Source of the DNA: Stropharia rugosoannulata
Taxonomy: Eukaryota > Basidiomycota > Agaricomycetes > Agaricales > Strophariaceae
Length of the DNA stretch: 64,000 bases
Direction of reading: 5' to 3'
Assembly: GCA_028532985.1 (NCBI GenBank)
Contig: JANCIK010000006.1
Coordinates: 1,550,001-1,614,000, forward strand
Part shown: positions 38,896 through 50,031 of the stretch, in pieces
Layout: each line of letters starts with the position of its first letter
Numbering within the stretch: position 1 is the stretch's first letter
Position numbers and translations under genes: made by a program
The notes under the pieces: model-generated
What the model saw: the letters and a program-made list of their open reading frames with translations, nothing else
Told to the model about the DNA's origin: nothing
The model's database searches: none

Positions 38896-40106
38896 ATGGA
38901 GTCGACCACGATTCTCTATGGTGTCGGGATCCTTTTCCTGTTTGGCATTGCTGTCGTGAGTTGCGTTTCTTTACGCGTTAAGTGATGACAACCCCTTCAT
39001 CCTTGTTCTTCGAGCGGCGGGCTATACATCGTATATGCGCCGCGGCGCTGACGATAGTCTCGGGTCAGGGCTAATGCCCCTGTACTGATCTGTTTTCACT
39101 TACTATTTAACATACCTTGCTCATGAACTCCAGCTGTATGCAGGTCTGGTTCTCTGGTCCCCTGGTCCTATAGTCACCCATAAGTCGGAGAAGTACTACT
39201 TGTGCAAGGCGTCCCCTAGCCAGCCGCGTCGCCTCACGCGCCTCGACGAGCCGAGCACAGTCGATCTCACCGTCGTCGTGCCAGCGTACAACGAGACAGA
39301 ACGCCTCCCGGAGATGATGGCCGCGACGATAAAGCACCTGACTTCAGCTGGCCTGAAGGGCAAGCGGACGTTCGAGATCCTCGTGGTGGACGACGGCTCG
39401 AGCGACGGGACGTCGACGACCGCGCTGAAGCTCGCGAAGAAGTACGGCGAGTGCGATATCAAGGTGGTCACGCTTGAAAAGAACATCGGCAAGGGCGGGG
39501 CAGTGAGGCACGGCATGTTGTATGCGGGCGGGCGCAGGCTGCTCATGGCAGACGCTGATGGCGCAAGCAGGATCGAGGATCTGGAGGGACTGTGGGCGGC
39601 CATGGACGAGATTGCGCCGGAGGACGCACCTGGCGTTGTCGTGGGCAGCCGCGCGCATCTGGTCGAGTCCGAGGCTGTCGTCAAGGTATGTCCCCCATCT
39701 CCTGTACACGTATCTTTTCTCTGCAATATGCTCACCTGTGCGCCAGCGGTCCTTCCTGCGGAACGTACTCATGTACGGGCTGCACACGATCCTGCGCATC
39801 GTCGGCGTTGGCCATATCCGCGACACGCAGTGCGGGTTCAAGCTGTTCTCGCGCACGGCGGCGCAGCAGATTTTCCCCGCGCAGCACCTCCCGACGTGGA
39901 TATTCGACGTCGAGCTGCTGCTCCTTGCGAAGCAGCTGCGCATCCCCGTGGCAGAGGTGCCCATTGAGTGGCACGAGGTGGCGGGGAGCAAGCTCAATGT
40001 CGTTACGGCGTCGCTGCAGATGCTGCGCGACCTGCTCATTGTGCGCGCGAACCACCTGTTGGGACGGTGGACGACGGCGCCGGCTGTAAAACCAAAGTCA
40101 GAGTAG
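38896..40106 (+). CDS. ALG5: dolichyl-phosphate beta-glucosyltransferase
   Basis: ER membrane GT2 enzyme that makes dolichyl-phosphate-glucose from UDP-glucose and dolichyl phosphate, for N-glycan precursor assembly. Three exons join in phase (38896-38955, 39134-39685, 39747-40106), giving 323 aa, normal for ALG5. The N-terminal helix (ILYGVGILFLFGIAVLYAGL) anchors the protein. GT2 motifs are VDLTVVVPAYNETERLPEMM, EILVVDDGSSDGT, NIGKGGAVRHGML and the metal-binding MADADGAS. Family features also include VVVGSRAHLVE, HIRDTQCGFKLFSR and WIFDVELLLLAKQL. No truncation. Gene symbol by clear family match. Confidence 0.93.
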
Positions 40107-40448
40107 TGTGTGCATGGCGTAGCTTGATACCAGGGACTTGTTGTTAGAATACCTATAATTTATACCGCACGGATTATTGTATTATAAGGCTGCTTGTGAA
40201 TTTTCTGTGAGCAGGTGAGCGAGCGCTAATTGGGTGAGCGGCGTGAACGGCAATCAAAAATAGGCAGACGGGTGGGGCCGCTCATCTTTGCTTTCGTCCA
40301 CCATATATCCCGATTGTCCGTTCGGTTTACAGTCAGTGACAACCCATCTCTTTTGAGGGTGATGGCTAATGCATACCAATGTCAGGCTGTAACTCACAAC
40401 TTAGCTCTGCCTATCTGTGGATACATGAAAAATTAAAGCCGCTCTGTG
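40107..40448. other. intergenic
   Basis: Spacer between ALG5 and COX10 on the same strand. No gene seen; it contains the COX10 promoter. Confidence 0.4.
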
Positions 40449-41708
40449 ATGCACCACACCCTCTCTTCGTCTCGCAAATGTTTCCCCCGTCTGTGGCTAC
40501 AATGCAATAAGATACAGTCAAGACGTGCATCTACTACATCACCAGCGTTCGCCTCGTTCTTTTTCCACAATGCCCAGTGGGTGGGTGCCAACAGTCATAC
40601 GCCAACGGCGCGCCTGCGAGAGTCGGTAGCAGAGCTGGCGCAGCGGCCAATACCCACTCCAAGCCCACCTATCCCGCTATCAGCGTACCGCGAAATAGAA
40701 GCCCACACGCCGGGGAAGCTGCTCAAGGTGTACAACCAACTGTCCAAATCGAATTTAACCATCCTTGTGGTGCTGACCTCCATGTCCGGGGTCGCCCTTT
40801 CTCCGCTACCTACGACGCTCCCCATTTTGCTGTCTACTGCGCTGGGGACGGTGCTGTGCTCTGCCTCGGCAAATACGTTAAATCAGCTGCAGGAGGTGCC
40901 GTTTGACGCGCAAATGGCGCGTACGAGAATGCGGCCGTTTGTTCGGCGCGCGATCACACCCTTACACGGACTGGGGTTCGCAGTTGCGACAGGGATTGCA
41001 GGCCCCGCGCTGCTATGGACTATGACCAACACGACAACGGCGTGCCTTGGACTGGCGAACATTGTACTCTACGCGGGGGTATACACGTGGATGAAGAGAC
41101 GAACGATATGGAATACCTGGGTTGGGAGCGTGGTTGGTGCGATCCCGCCGCTTATGGGCTGGACGGCGTGTGGAGGCCGGTTGCTGCCCTCGTCGCTTGA
41201 GCCAATCTCACTCGCGCTGCCACCGTTTATGGCGGACGGGGCATCAGCGGTGGCCGCGGCCGCGGCGGTGGACAGCGCGCTGGCGCCGGCGGCGTTCTTC
41301 ATGTTCCTGTTCAGCTGGCAGTTCTTCCACTTCATGCCGCTGTCTCATCTGGTGCGCAACTCGTACGCGCAGGCGGGGTACCAAATGCTGGCGGTGCTAG
41401 ACCCGCGGAAGAACGCGCTGGTGGCGCTGCGGCACACGGCGATATTAGTGCCGGTGTGCTCTGTGCTGTTCCCGCTGGCGGGGCTGACGACGTGGACGTT
41501 CGCTGCAACATCGCTGGTGCCGAACGTAGTGTGCATGCAGGCGGCGTGGGCGTTCTGGCGGGGCGGCGGGGAGAAGGAGGCGCGGCGGCTGTTCCAGCAC
41601 AGTCTGTGGTACCTGCCTGTTGTAATGGGGCTGATGATGGTGCACAAGCAGGGGATGAACTGGCTTGAATGGGCCGGGGTGGCGGGGACGGATGAGGAGA
41701 AGGAGTAG
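40449..41708 (+). CDS. COX10: protoheme IX farnesyltransferase (heme O synthase)
   Basis: Mitochondrial inner-membrane UbiA-family prenyltransferase that converts heme B to heme O for cytochrome c oxidase. A single exon of 419 aa, an unusual lack of introns here. The N-terminus is Arg/Ser-rich without acids (SSRKCFPRLWLQCNKIQSRR), fitting a mitochondrial presequence. The catalytic Asp-rich motif reads LNQLQEVPFDAQMARTRMRP, followed by six to eight hydrophobic helices. The second conserved region reads SWQFFHFMPLSHLVRNSY, where most homologues have a PHF core, so the proline is replaced by Phe. The ATG at 40449 is chosen because the preceding codon is GTG. It is the last housekeeping gene before the accessory region; the next gene starts 166 bp downstream. 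Confidence 0.93.
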   Translation: MHHTLSSSRKCFPRLWLQCNKIQSRRASTTSPAFASFFFHNAQWVGANSHTPTARLRESVAELAQRPIPTPSPPIPLSAYREIEAHTPGKLLKVYNQLSKSNLTILVVLTSMSGVALSPLPTTLPILLSTALGTVLCSASANTLNQLQEVPFDAQMARTRMRPFVRRAITPLHGLGFAVATGIAGPALLWTMTNTTTACLGLANIVLYAGVYTWMKRRTIWNTWVGSVVGAIPPLMGWTACGGRLLPSSLEPISLALPPFMADGASAVAAAAAVDSALAPAAFFMFLFSWQFFHFMPLSHLVRNSYAQAGYQMLAVLDPRKNALVALRHTAILVPVCSVLFPLAGLTTWTFAATSLVPNVVCMQAAWAFWRGGGEKEARRLFQHSLWYLPVVMGLMMVHKQGMNWLEWAGVAGTDEEKE

Positions 41709-41874
41709 TTACAGACTTGTATGATAGGAATATGCGGATGGCCTTGGCGGCGACTGAAATGATATGACTGCTCGCGATGTTCCCAGGCTACTTTCCTCCT
41801 TGTTCCTTCTTCCCCCCACCCTGCCAGTCCCCTACTCACCCCACCCACATTCGTTTCACACACTCCTTCTCAAC

Positions 41875-43445
41875 ATGACCATGCAACGAGTCAACAAACG
41901 CCACTCCCAGCTTGCAGCACGCGCAGACCTCTCACCTGGTGTGTTCAAGGCTCCTGCTGCCCAACCAACTCCTCTAGACGGCAACATCCCAGGCGGCGGT
42001 GAAGGCGGCGGCGGCGGTGGCGCCCCTACTTCTGAGCCTACGTCTTCGAGCTCGTCGTTGTCCTCGAGCTCGTCTGCGGAGTCCCCAACGCCCACACCGC
42101 CCTCCAGCACGCCCAAGCCCACACCCCCGTCCACGCCCACGCCCACTCCCACACCCAAGCCGTCCACGACTCCCGAGACCAGCAAATCGAGCACCACGAC
42201 CTCTTCCTCGTCGTCCTCCTCTTCCTCGTCCTCCTCCTCGTCGTCAAGCTCATCTAGTAGCTCCTCCAGCAGCTCTAGCTCCACTTCTAGCAGCAGCAGC
42301 AGTTCTACTTCGAGTACCTCGAGCACAAGCTCCACCGCCATTAACACATTAAAGGTATGCACCCGTGCTCTATTGTGCCTTATTATTGTGCTTATATGAG
42401 CTCTCAGCAGGTCATCAACCCCCAGACGACCCCGCTGGCCACCGCAAATATCCTGCCTTCGAGTTCCTTCAGCTCCGTTTCGCCTACCATTGACCCTGCG
42501 TCGACAATCACTGCCGGGCCCCTCAAGACCGAGGCCGTGGCCAAGTCCAACGGCGGAGCCATCGCAGGCGCGGTGCTTGGTTCGATAGCCGGCATCGCTC
42601 TCCTCGGATTTCTTGTCATCTCACTTCTCGTACGTGGTATTCATATTCCGTCAAACCCTATACTGACACAGCCTTTGCAGCGTCGCGTCAGGCGTAACCG
42701 TCGCCGTGCACTCCATAATTCCGACTTTGGAACGTTCAACCGCGCCGCCTTCGTGTCCGAGAAACCGGAGATGCAGACCAGTGGTCACAATGTTGCTCCA
42801 TCCATCTCAAGCATGGCTGCCGGCAACATGGCTGGATTTGGCTCTGCCGCCGCATCCGAGTCCACTGAAGCTACCCCTCCTTCGCAAGCACTCGCCAATG
42901 CCAACGCTGCCGCCGCTGCCGCTGCTACTCTTCAGGAGCGCCCCAAGTATGTTTACGGCCAAAACCCTGATGTTGACAACTCTGCCCAGCATGATGACGC
43001 GGCTAACACCGCTGCATATGCGACGGATGCGCAAGGCAACTATACTGACGCTTACGGCGGCAGCTATGCGCAGTACGCTCAATACGGCGATGCATCTGCA
43101 ACCGCCGTGGGAGCAGCCGGCTACCAAGACGCACAGCGGGAATATCAAGGCCAACAAGGATATGACGCGAATCAGGCCGCCTACTATGACCAGTCCGGAT
43201 ATGCCGTTGGCGCCTATGATCAGCAGACGCAGCAGGCTTATTACGATCAGCAAGCGTACGCAACGGACTATAACCAGGCTCAGGCTCAGTACGACTACTC
43301 TCAACAACAGCAGGCGTACGACGCTACCCTGTATGCGCAGACGCAGCAATACCAGGTTGATTCCCAGACTGGTTACCAGGCACCCCACCCATACGCCACT
43401 AACGCGGCTGGCATCAAGACGGACGCAGCCTACGGGGGCATGTAA
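41875..43445 (+). CDS. Ser/Thr-rich single-pass membrane protein with Gln/Tyr-rich tail (copy 1)
   Basis: Three exons join in phase (41875-42354, 42411-42629, 42681-43445), giving about 487 aa. There is no N-terminal signal peptide; it begins TMQRVNKRHSQLAARADL. Then come a Gly patch, a Pro-Thr block (TPTPTPTPKPS) and a Ser tract of more than 40 residues. The membrane helix AIAGAVLGSIAGIALLGFLV is followed by RRVRRNRRR, so the Ser-rich, probably O-mannosylated half faces outside. The cytoplasmic tail is rich in Ala, Gln and Tyr and ends DAAYGGM. A paralogue at 59807-61468 has the same layout and the same YGGM end. The design resembles fungal wall-stress sensors of the Mid2/Wsc type, but no WSC or other extracellular domain is present. 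Role inferred only. Confidence 0.8.
42181..42340 (+). repeat. serine-codon low-complexity tract
   Basis: Imperfect TCC/TCG/AGC triplet repeat coding for more than 40 serines in the extracellular part of the Ser-rich membrane protein. Mixed codons suggest selection on the protein rather than simple slippage. Confidence 0.8.
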
Positions 43446-44748
43446 GCGGAAGACATTTGCTCTCAGGTGTCTATCACCGGATTGAGAAGACGCTGGTGGG
43501 GCGCTAGATGCTGTCTCGGCACATCTAGTGTCGATGGAATGTCGCACGCTATGCACTAGTTTCTGATGTGTGGTGTTGTCGTTACGTTTTGAACTACCCT
43601 TCCCTCGCTTCGGCTATGTACACTTGTTTTATTCCCGTCCCGCGCGTTGCCCGCTCATTATCCGTCTTTCCTACATCTGTTGCAAGTTCGTATCCCTTTG
43701 TCGCACCATAGCCCTCAGGGCGGCCACGCCCTCTTGCTCCCCTTCCCAATCTCTCCCATCCAATTTCTTCCCATTTATACTCCCCATGTCCATCCGTCCT
43801 GCACGCGCGCCATGCGCCCACCGGACGCGATCTACTAATATACCAGTTATCCACCCTTCGACGCGCACCAAGCTGCCCTTTCACCGGCCTCACTGTGTAC
43901 CTGAGCGCTGTTGTTGTTTATATCCCTCACACACACACCTCTTTTCAAAAACTGTGTTGTTTATGCCCAGCTACCTTTATGAGCATACAGCTGTGATTTT
44001 GTTGTTTTTATGTCCTTTTTTATGTCTTCAACTAAAATTTCTTCTAGATGTGGCTGTTTATATTCCTTTCTATTGTCTCATTTTTTGTTACCCACCACCG
44101 ACCCGCTTCTGAGTTCCTCCTTCTCTGCGCTTCCCGCCGGCGCGCGCTTGCTGGCTAGCGGAGCGGCCGCTTCCTGTTTTTGTGTCTGTCTGTCTGTCTG
44201 TCGGAAATAGTAGCAATGATTATTGGACATTTCGTCATTACTACTACCTTTGCAATCCTCTGGAACATGACAAGCAGCGCCGTGTAGCTACTTTTTAAGT
44301 ACATACATATGTAGCTTGCCCTATACTTAATGCAAGATGGCAGGACTTGGACTTTTGTTTTGTATCTGGCGGCGTACTTAAGTATGTAGAGCAGCCCCGG
44401 CAGTGTGCAAAGGACGTTTGTTACTACTGACGTAACATGAAATAAATGACATTACCCTTTGCGCGTAGAGTACATATTGTATCAAGATTCTCGTGGAAGT
44501 TAATTAATTATCTGGCCTGCCGTGGTCGCATTTATTAAAACGACGTGGGTCAGGTATGTCGAAGGGCGTTCAATATTGTCCTTTACTAAAATTGAGGTGG
44601 CAGTGTCGACGACCGTGATGGACGTCTATTATAGGTCATGGGCGCTTAATATTATTGATTGATGTTATACAACTTGATATCGTTTACTGTGCGTAGTACA
44701 ATCACGTCAACAAGACACATCTTCGAAGCTTGATATCGGCACTGGTTT
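43446..44748. other. long pyrimidine-rich 3' region, no gene
   Basis: The first ~770 bp (to about 44215) is very C/T-rich with scattered ORFs that look like chance. It may be a long 3' UTR of the Ser-rich gene. The remaining part is AT-rich and lies downstream of CE1's minus-strand stop. Confidence 0.45.
44183..44202. repeat. (TGTC)5 microsatellite
   Basis: Five perfect TGTC units in the 3' region of the Ser-rich membrane protein gene. Confidence 0.9.
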
Positions 44749-47012
44749 TCAATGATTCATGAAGTCGGGATTCTCCTGCCAGAAATTGAGCTGTGGCTGG
44801 CGGTAATCATCCGGGGCCATCTCGATTGCTTGTCCGTCGAGATTCAACAAGCTTCGAGCTTGGGGAGTGTACTGCCCCCACTTCGGACCTGAATTTATTG
44901 ATTGAGTGAACTTCAGAATGGTATGCGCTGTAAGCACAAAACTGAGCACTCACGCTGCTCCCCGCGATCGTCGTTTGGATCGAGGCTGGTGACAAATGAG
45001 AGCCAGTAATCTTGCATCTTCTCGCTCAACGCAGTGGCCGCCGGCGTTATGTTAACGAGCCTACCAAAAACGTACGGGATCTCTGCGCTGTGCGCAACTG
45101 TGGTCTTTGTTCAGCGATTGTTTTGTACTACAAGTGGCAGGCGTGCCAACACGCCAATGGGATGGAGCGGGCAGAACGCACCTCCAAGTGAGCCCGGGGC
45201 TGCCACTGCAGGGGCAAATTCCGGGAACATGACAGCGTCGGCGTCTTTGAACCGATAGACAAATAAAGGAACGTCTGGTGCCTGCATCTCGCAGAATATG
45301 CGCCGCGAGGAGTGCAGTACCAAGTCGCCAACTACCCATCAAAAATCAATCGCTCAATTCATCTATACACGTGCGAGGCGTCTAACTTACTGATAGCAGC
45401 GCCGCGCTTGTACTGGCTGCTCAGCCCAAACGTCTCGTCCCCGGTCCCGAACGGCGCTCCACGCGCGGGGTCGTCGGGGTACAACTCGAAAAGCTCGTCC
45501 ATGCGCGCCTCAAATTCCTCCTGGCCATTTAGAGGAGGCGCGATGAACGCACTGATGAGGCCGAGTATGTACGCCTCCGAGTCTACGTCCTGCGGTGTGA
45601 GCATTGTACCCTCGTCTAGCGTGTCGCCGATGAGCAGCGGCAGGTTCCGCCTTGTGACAAGTTGCGACGGGCGGTCGGGGATGAGCCCACCCGCGCCGTC
45701 GATGACGGGGAAGAAGGAAATGTTCAAGAAGGCGATGTTGGCGTCGACAATGGCAGTCTGCAGAGAGTCCGAGCTAGCGCGCCGGATGCAGTCGAAGGTG
45801 TTGGTGGTGCCAACCGTGGAGGAGCAGGAGGATATTGTTGCTACAAATTGCTGCCATGGAGCTTCATTCCTCTCCGGAGGGAAGACGGGCAATAGGGCAC
45901 CCGATTGTATTATCTATGAAGGTACACACCGCTTCAATACCTGTACACTTAAACAACAAAGTTTTAGGTTTGCTTACCGCGGCTCGTGCAAGAGTGTTTA
46001 TGTTCGGCTGCAAGAGGAGAATCTGAATACAGGCAGCACCCATACTTTCCCCTTGTACTGTCACCTACATTGCTTAACCTTTAGACTTGTATCGAAGAGA
46101 ACGGCCATTGAATATACTTTTTTTTTATCACCACCAAAAGTGTGAATGTTCTCCTGTACCCACTTCAAAGCGGTAAGTTGATCATGTATCCCTAGGTTTG
46201 TGATCTTGCGCTGCCCCGCTTCAACTCCCTGAGGAGACCCCAGGGGGCCAAGGCGGTAATTAATGGCAACGAATAAAATTGGCGTCCCCTACCATAGGCC
46301 ACCTGTCAGATTAACTCATTGTGACCCGAAATACGAAAACAAGACTTGCGCGTTTGATGCTTCTAGCTACTAATTCTGTTCCATTATAGTACGAAGATGC
46401 CCCAACTTGGATGAAGGCAAATGTTGATTTTAATTGAGGCTGCGGAGCAGAGCGTCACAACTGACCTGTGAACCCCCCTAGTAACGACCTTGTTAGGTTA
46501 TCCGTGTACACAGTCATTTATATTGTTTACCTCCATGAATCCACAAAAGCACAGGAAGCTTGGTACCGGGAGATATTTCAGCTGGACGGTAGATATCCAT
46601 AGTCAGGCAATCTTCAGAAATTCCACTTGGTGTGGGAGGCTGAGCATGATGTGTCAAACATTAACCACACAATAGAAATCCGAGTCAATGAGCTGAGTAC
46701 TATACCGTTTGAAGGCAGCCAGGACCGGAGGCCTTTGCATTGAAAGTCTTCGCATTAATTTTCTTGGAGATAACAGGGAAGTTAAGTCGCAGCTCCCCAA
46801 TGGGAGGCTCCGCATACGGTATGCCTGCCAAAATTCATCGCAATTAAACAGCGATTACACCGTAAGAAAAATCTAGCAATACCTCCAAAGAATTCTACGA
46901 CGCCGTGATTGCTTCCTATGACTTGTGTAGTGCCCAGGTGAACCGTAGGAGAGGGAGAAGTATCCAACAGACCACTGATAATGGCCACTAGAAAGACGAG
47001 TATGCCTCCCAT
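44749..47012 (-). CDS. type-B carboxylesterase/lipase, CE1 of a five-gene array
   Basis: Secreted alpha/beta-hydrolase of the carboxylesterase (COesterase) family. The hydrophobic N-terminus ([16 protein letters not shown]) is a probable signal peptide. Family motifs in order: [30 protein letters not shown], the oxyanion [42 protein letters not shown], and the nucleophile elbow [11 protein letters not shown] (Met where most have Ala). The acid region is [10 protein letters not shown] and the catalytic His is in [12 protein letters not shown]. It ends [11 protein letters not shown]. The exon carrying GGF is a 12-nt microexon (46477-46466). The following intron begins with GC (46349-46348) and is needed to keep the frame. 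Complete, about 550 aa. Substrate unknown; ester cleavage outside the cell is likely. Confidence 0.88.
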
Positions 47013-47063
47013 GAGAGTCTATGGACAGTTACGACACGACAAAGTGCTACCATTGCTCACGCT

Positions 47064-47076
47064 CACCTACTTATAT
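47064..47076 (-). promoter_or_regulatory. TATA-like promoter element shared by CE1-CE3
   Basis: ATATAAGTAGGTG (minus strand) lies about 50-65 nt upstream of the CE1 ATG. The identical 13-mer stands at matching positions before CE2 and CE3. Confidence 0.6.
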
Positions 47077-47716
47077 GCCATTTAGGGACTTAATTTGGCC
47101 ACCTTAAGTCATGAATCTACTTGATTATCGATGCAAATGCACCGGGGTACCTGTCAAGGCAGCGCCACAGCTTCATCATTTCATTTAATGTTTGTCTCAC
47201 AGTTGTCGTGGGCCTGTTGATGAGAATACTTTTTGGTACATTAGAGGGCCTTCAACTTCAAGGACGAAATGCAGGCTGAAGAAATTCAGGGGGGTTCACC
47301 GTTGCAGGTCCTCCGTCTGGCTAATCATTCTGTCTTCCATGTACCTCTCTGCAAACATTTTATCCGAGTCACTGTCGAGTCACTGAAAATTCTCAACAGA
47401 TGATAGCTTTTGAACAAGGATGCAATTCATTTTGAGTTCATTCAGTCTCAATGCATCACTGCATTATCACCGTGCGAACTTTGGCTGCAGTGCTCTCGAT
47501 ACCCACGATTGCCCACGACTCGTCCTCATTGAGTCCTCACGAGTCGCGCCGAATCGTTCGCAAGGCAATCGCAAGGCGTCCGGCTCCGAATCCACACCCA
47601 GCGAGATGGCACATAATGCAGCTGTGCGCCTGGATAAAGTTGTCCTGTTGGACTATCATTATGAAAGCGTCTGGAATATATTCGATATTTATTGTGCGTA
47701 TAATCACACACACTGT
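47077..47716. other. intergenic between CE1 and CE2
   Basis: No gene seen. Around 47466-47620 it holds a patch resembling sequence upstream of CE2 (50526-50650): both contain GTGCGAACTTYGGC and then ACCCACGATT. Confidence 0.4.
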
Positions 47717-49983
47717 TCAGCGATGCAAAAAGTCCGCGTTTTCCTGCCAGAAATAGAGCTGTGCCTGGCGATAATCATCCGAAACCATCTGAATCGCCTG
47801 GCCATCGAGATTTAACAGGCCTTGTGTTTGAGTGTACTGCTCCCATTTTGGACCTAAATAGAGTATTTGCAGAGGGTAGTGGAGAACGAACAATGGAGCA
47901 CGAATTCGAGCACTCACGCTTGTCTCCACGGCCATCGTTCGGATGGAGGTTGGTGACAAATGAAAGCCAATAATCTTGCATCTTGGTGCTCAATGCAGCC
48001 GCCTCCGGCGTCCTGTTAACGAGGGTACCGAAGATGTACGGAATCTCTGCGCTGTGCGTAACTGTGGTTTTCGTTCAGTGACTGTTCTGCATTGCTCACA
48101 AGCAGGCTTGATACGCCAACGGACAGAACAGAACGCACCTCCAAGCGAGCCCGGAGCTGCCCCTGGAGGCGCAAATTCCGGGAAGATGGCAGCATCGGCG
48201 TCTGTAAACTGGTAGGCGAACAAGGGAGCGCCTGCTGCCTGCGTCTGGCAGAGTATGCGCCGCGACGAGTGTATAAGTAAGTCCCCAACTGCCAACCGAC
48301 ATCATGTCTGATTTCAACCACGGGCCGGTTGAAAGAGAGGGTGGCATTGACTTACGAATAGCAGCGCAGCGCTTAAACTGGCTGCTCAGGCCAAATGTCT
48401 CCTCCCCAGTCCTGAACGGCGCCCCGCGCGCGGCATCGTCAGGGTACATCTCAAAAATCCGGTTCATGCGCGCCTCAAATTCTTGCTGTTTAACCAATGA
48501 GGGGGCGATAAAAGCAGTAACGAGGCTCCGTATCTGTGATTCTGAGTTGATGCCCTGTGGTGCAAACATCGTGCCCTCGTCGAGTGTCTCGCCTATGAGC
48601 AAAGGTAGATTAAGCCTCGCTGTAATCTGGGAAGGGCGGTCGATGTTGAGTCCCCCAGGGCCATCGATGACGGGGAGGTATGCCATGTTCATAAATGTGA
48701 CCTTGGCACGGACGATAGCGTCTTGGAGAGAATGTGAGCTAGCACTTCGAATGCATTCAAAGGTGTTATTGGTGCCGATGGCGGAGGTGCAGGCGGGTAT
48801 AGCTGCCACATATTGTTGCCATTGCGCTTCATTCCTCTCAGGACCAAAGATGGGTAATATAGAACCTGATTGAATAATCTATGGAGGTGCACATTGTTTC
48901 AGCACCTGCACTAATCTAAGATAAAAAGGCTGGTCTGCTTACCGCGGCTCGCGCAAGTTTATTTATGTGTGGCTGAAAAAGGAGCGTCTGGATACAGACA
49001 GCGCCCATGCTTTCCCCTTGTATCGTCACCTAAATAGCTTAACCCTAAGACTCGCACCGAGGAAAACGGCCATTAAATAATACATACCTTTGTTTTATCG
49101 CCACCGAAAGTGTGGATGTTCCTCTGTACCCACTCCAATGCGGCAAGTTGATCATATATTCCTAGGTTCGTAATCTTGCGCCGCCCCGCCTCAATTCCCT
49201 GAGGAGAGCCGAGGGGGCCAAGGCGGTAATTAATTGCAATGAACACAATAGGCGTCCCCTACAGGCCGTCTGGATTAACACCTTTTAAACTTAAAAAAAA
49301 AAAAAGGGCGCTTGCCCGATTGATGCTTCTCGCTACTAACTCTGTCCCGTTATAGTATGAAGATGACCCCACTTGAAAGAAGGCGGACGTTAATTTTTAT
49401 CGAGACTGCGGCACAGCGTCAAAACCGACCAGTGAATGCTCCTAAGTAATGTTAGCACACATATCGATGTACATAGTTATGTATATATATTTCTCACCCC
49501 CATGAATCCAAAACAACACAGGAAGCTTGATTTCGGGAGTTATTCCAGCAGGGCGGTAGATATCCATAGTCAAACAATCTTCAGATACTCCACTTGGTGC
49601 ATGAGGCTGAGGGTGAGGGTGTCAAGCATTAACCACGCAATAGAAATTCGATGAGATGAATGTTATACCGTTTGAAGGCAGCCGGGACCGGACTTCTTTG
49701 CATTGAAAGTCTTCGTATTGATTTTCTTGGAGATAACAGGGTGTTTGAGTCGCAGCTCCCCAATGGGCGGTTCCGCGTACGGTATGCCTGGAATTCATTA
49801 CAACTAGTAAGCGCTTAAGCAGTCGTTATAATGAAGGAAAAACAAAGCGATACCTCCAAAAAAATCTACGACACCCAAACTGCTTCCGATGACTCGTGTA
49901 ATGCCTATGTGAACCGTAGGAGAGGGAGCAGTATACAGCAGGCTACTGATGATGGCCACGAGAAAGACGGCAAAGCCTCCCAT
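47717..49983 (-). CDS. type-B carboxylesterase/lipase, CE2
   Basis: The closest relative of CE1 in protein, introns and flanks. N-terminal signal-like [18 protein letters not shown], then [32 protein letters not shown] and the oxyanion [22 protein letters not shown], the nucleophile [12 protein letters not shown], the acid region [11 protein letters not shown] and the histidine [12 protein letters not shown] follow. It ends [10 protein letters not shown]. The microexon is 49441-49430 (12 nt). The intron after ARSINR starts GCAAGC (49315-49314) where CE3 has GTAAGC, a one-base difference. This intron also holds a long A/T run. All catalytic residues are present and no stop interrupts the reconstructed frame. 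It was probably duplicated with CE1 most recently within the array. Confidence 0.87.
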
Positions 49984-50018
49984 GATCAGGTACAATATGA
50001 GGAAGTGCCACAATAGCT

Positions 50019-50031
50019 CACCTACTTATAT
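50019..50031 (-). promoter_or_regulatory. TATA-like promoter element shared by CE1-CE3
   Basis: ATATAAGTAGGTG on the minus strand, about 36-48 nt upstream of the CE2 ATG. Identical to the CE1 and CE3 elements. Confidence 0.6.

Noticed and set aside
41856..42362. 168-codon minus-strand acidic Leu/Glu/Val-rich ORF
   Set aside because: It is the reverse complement of the Ser/Pro codon tract of the Ser-rich membrane protein and has no independent support.
42706..43556. Long ORFs overlapping the tail exon of the Ser-rich gene on both strands
   Set aside because: Alternative-frame readings of a repetitive Ala/Gln/Tyr-coding exon; the annotated frame joins in phase with the membrane helix.
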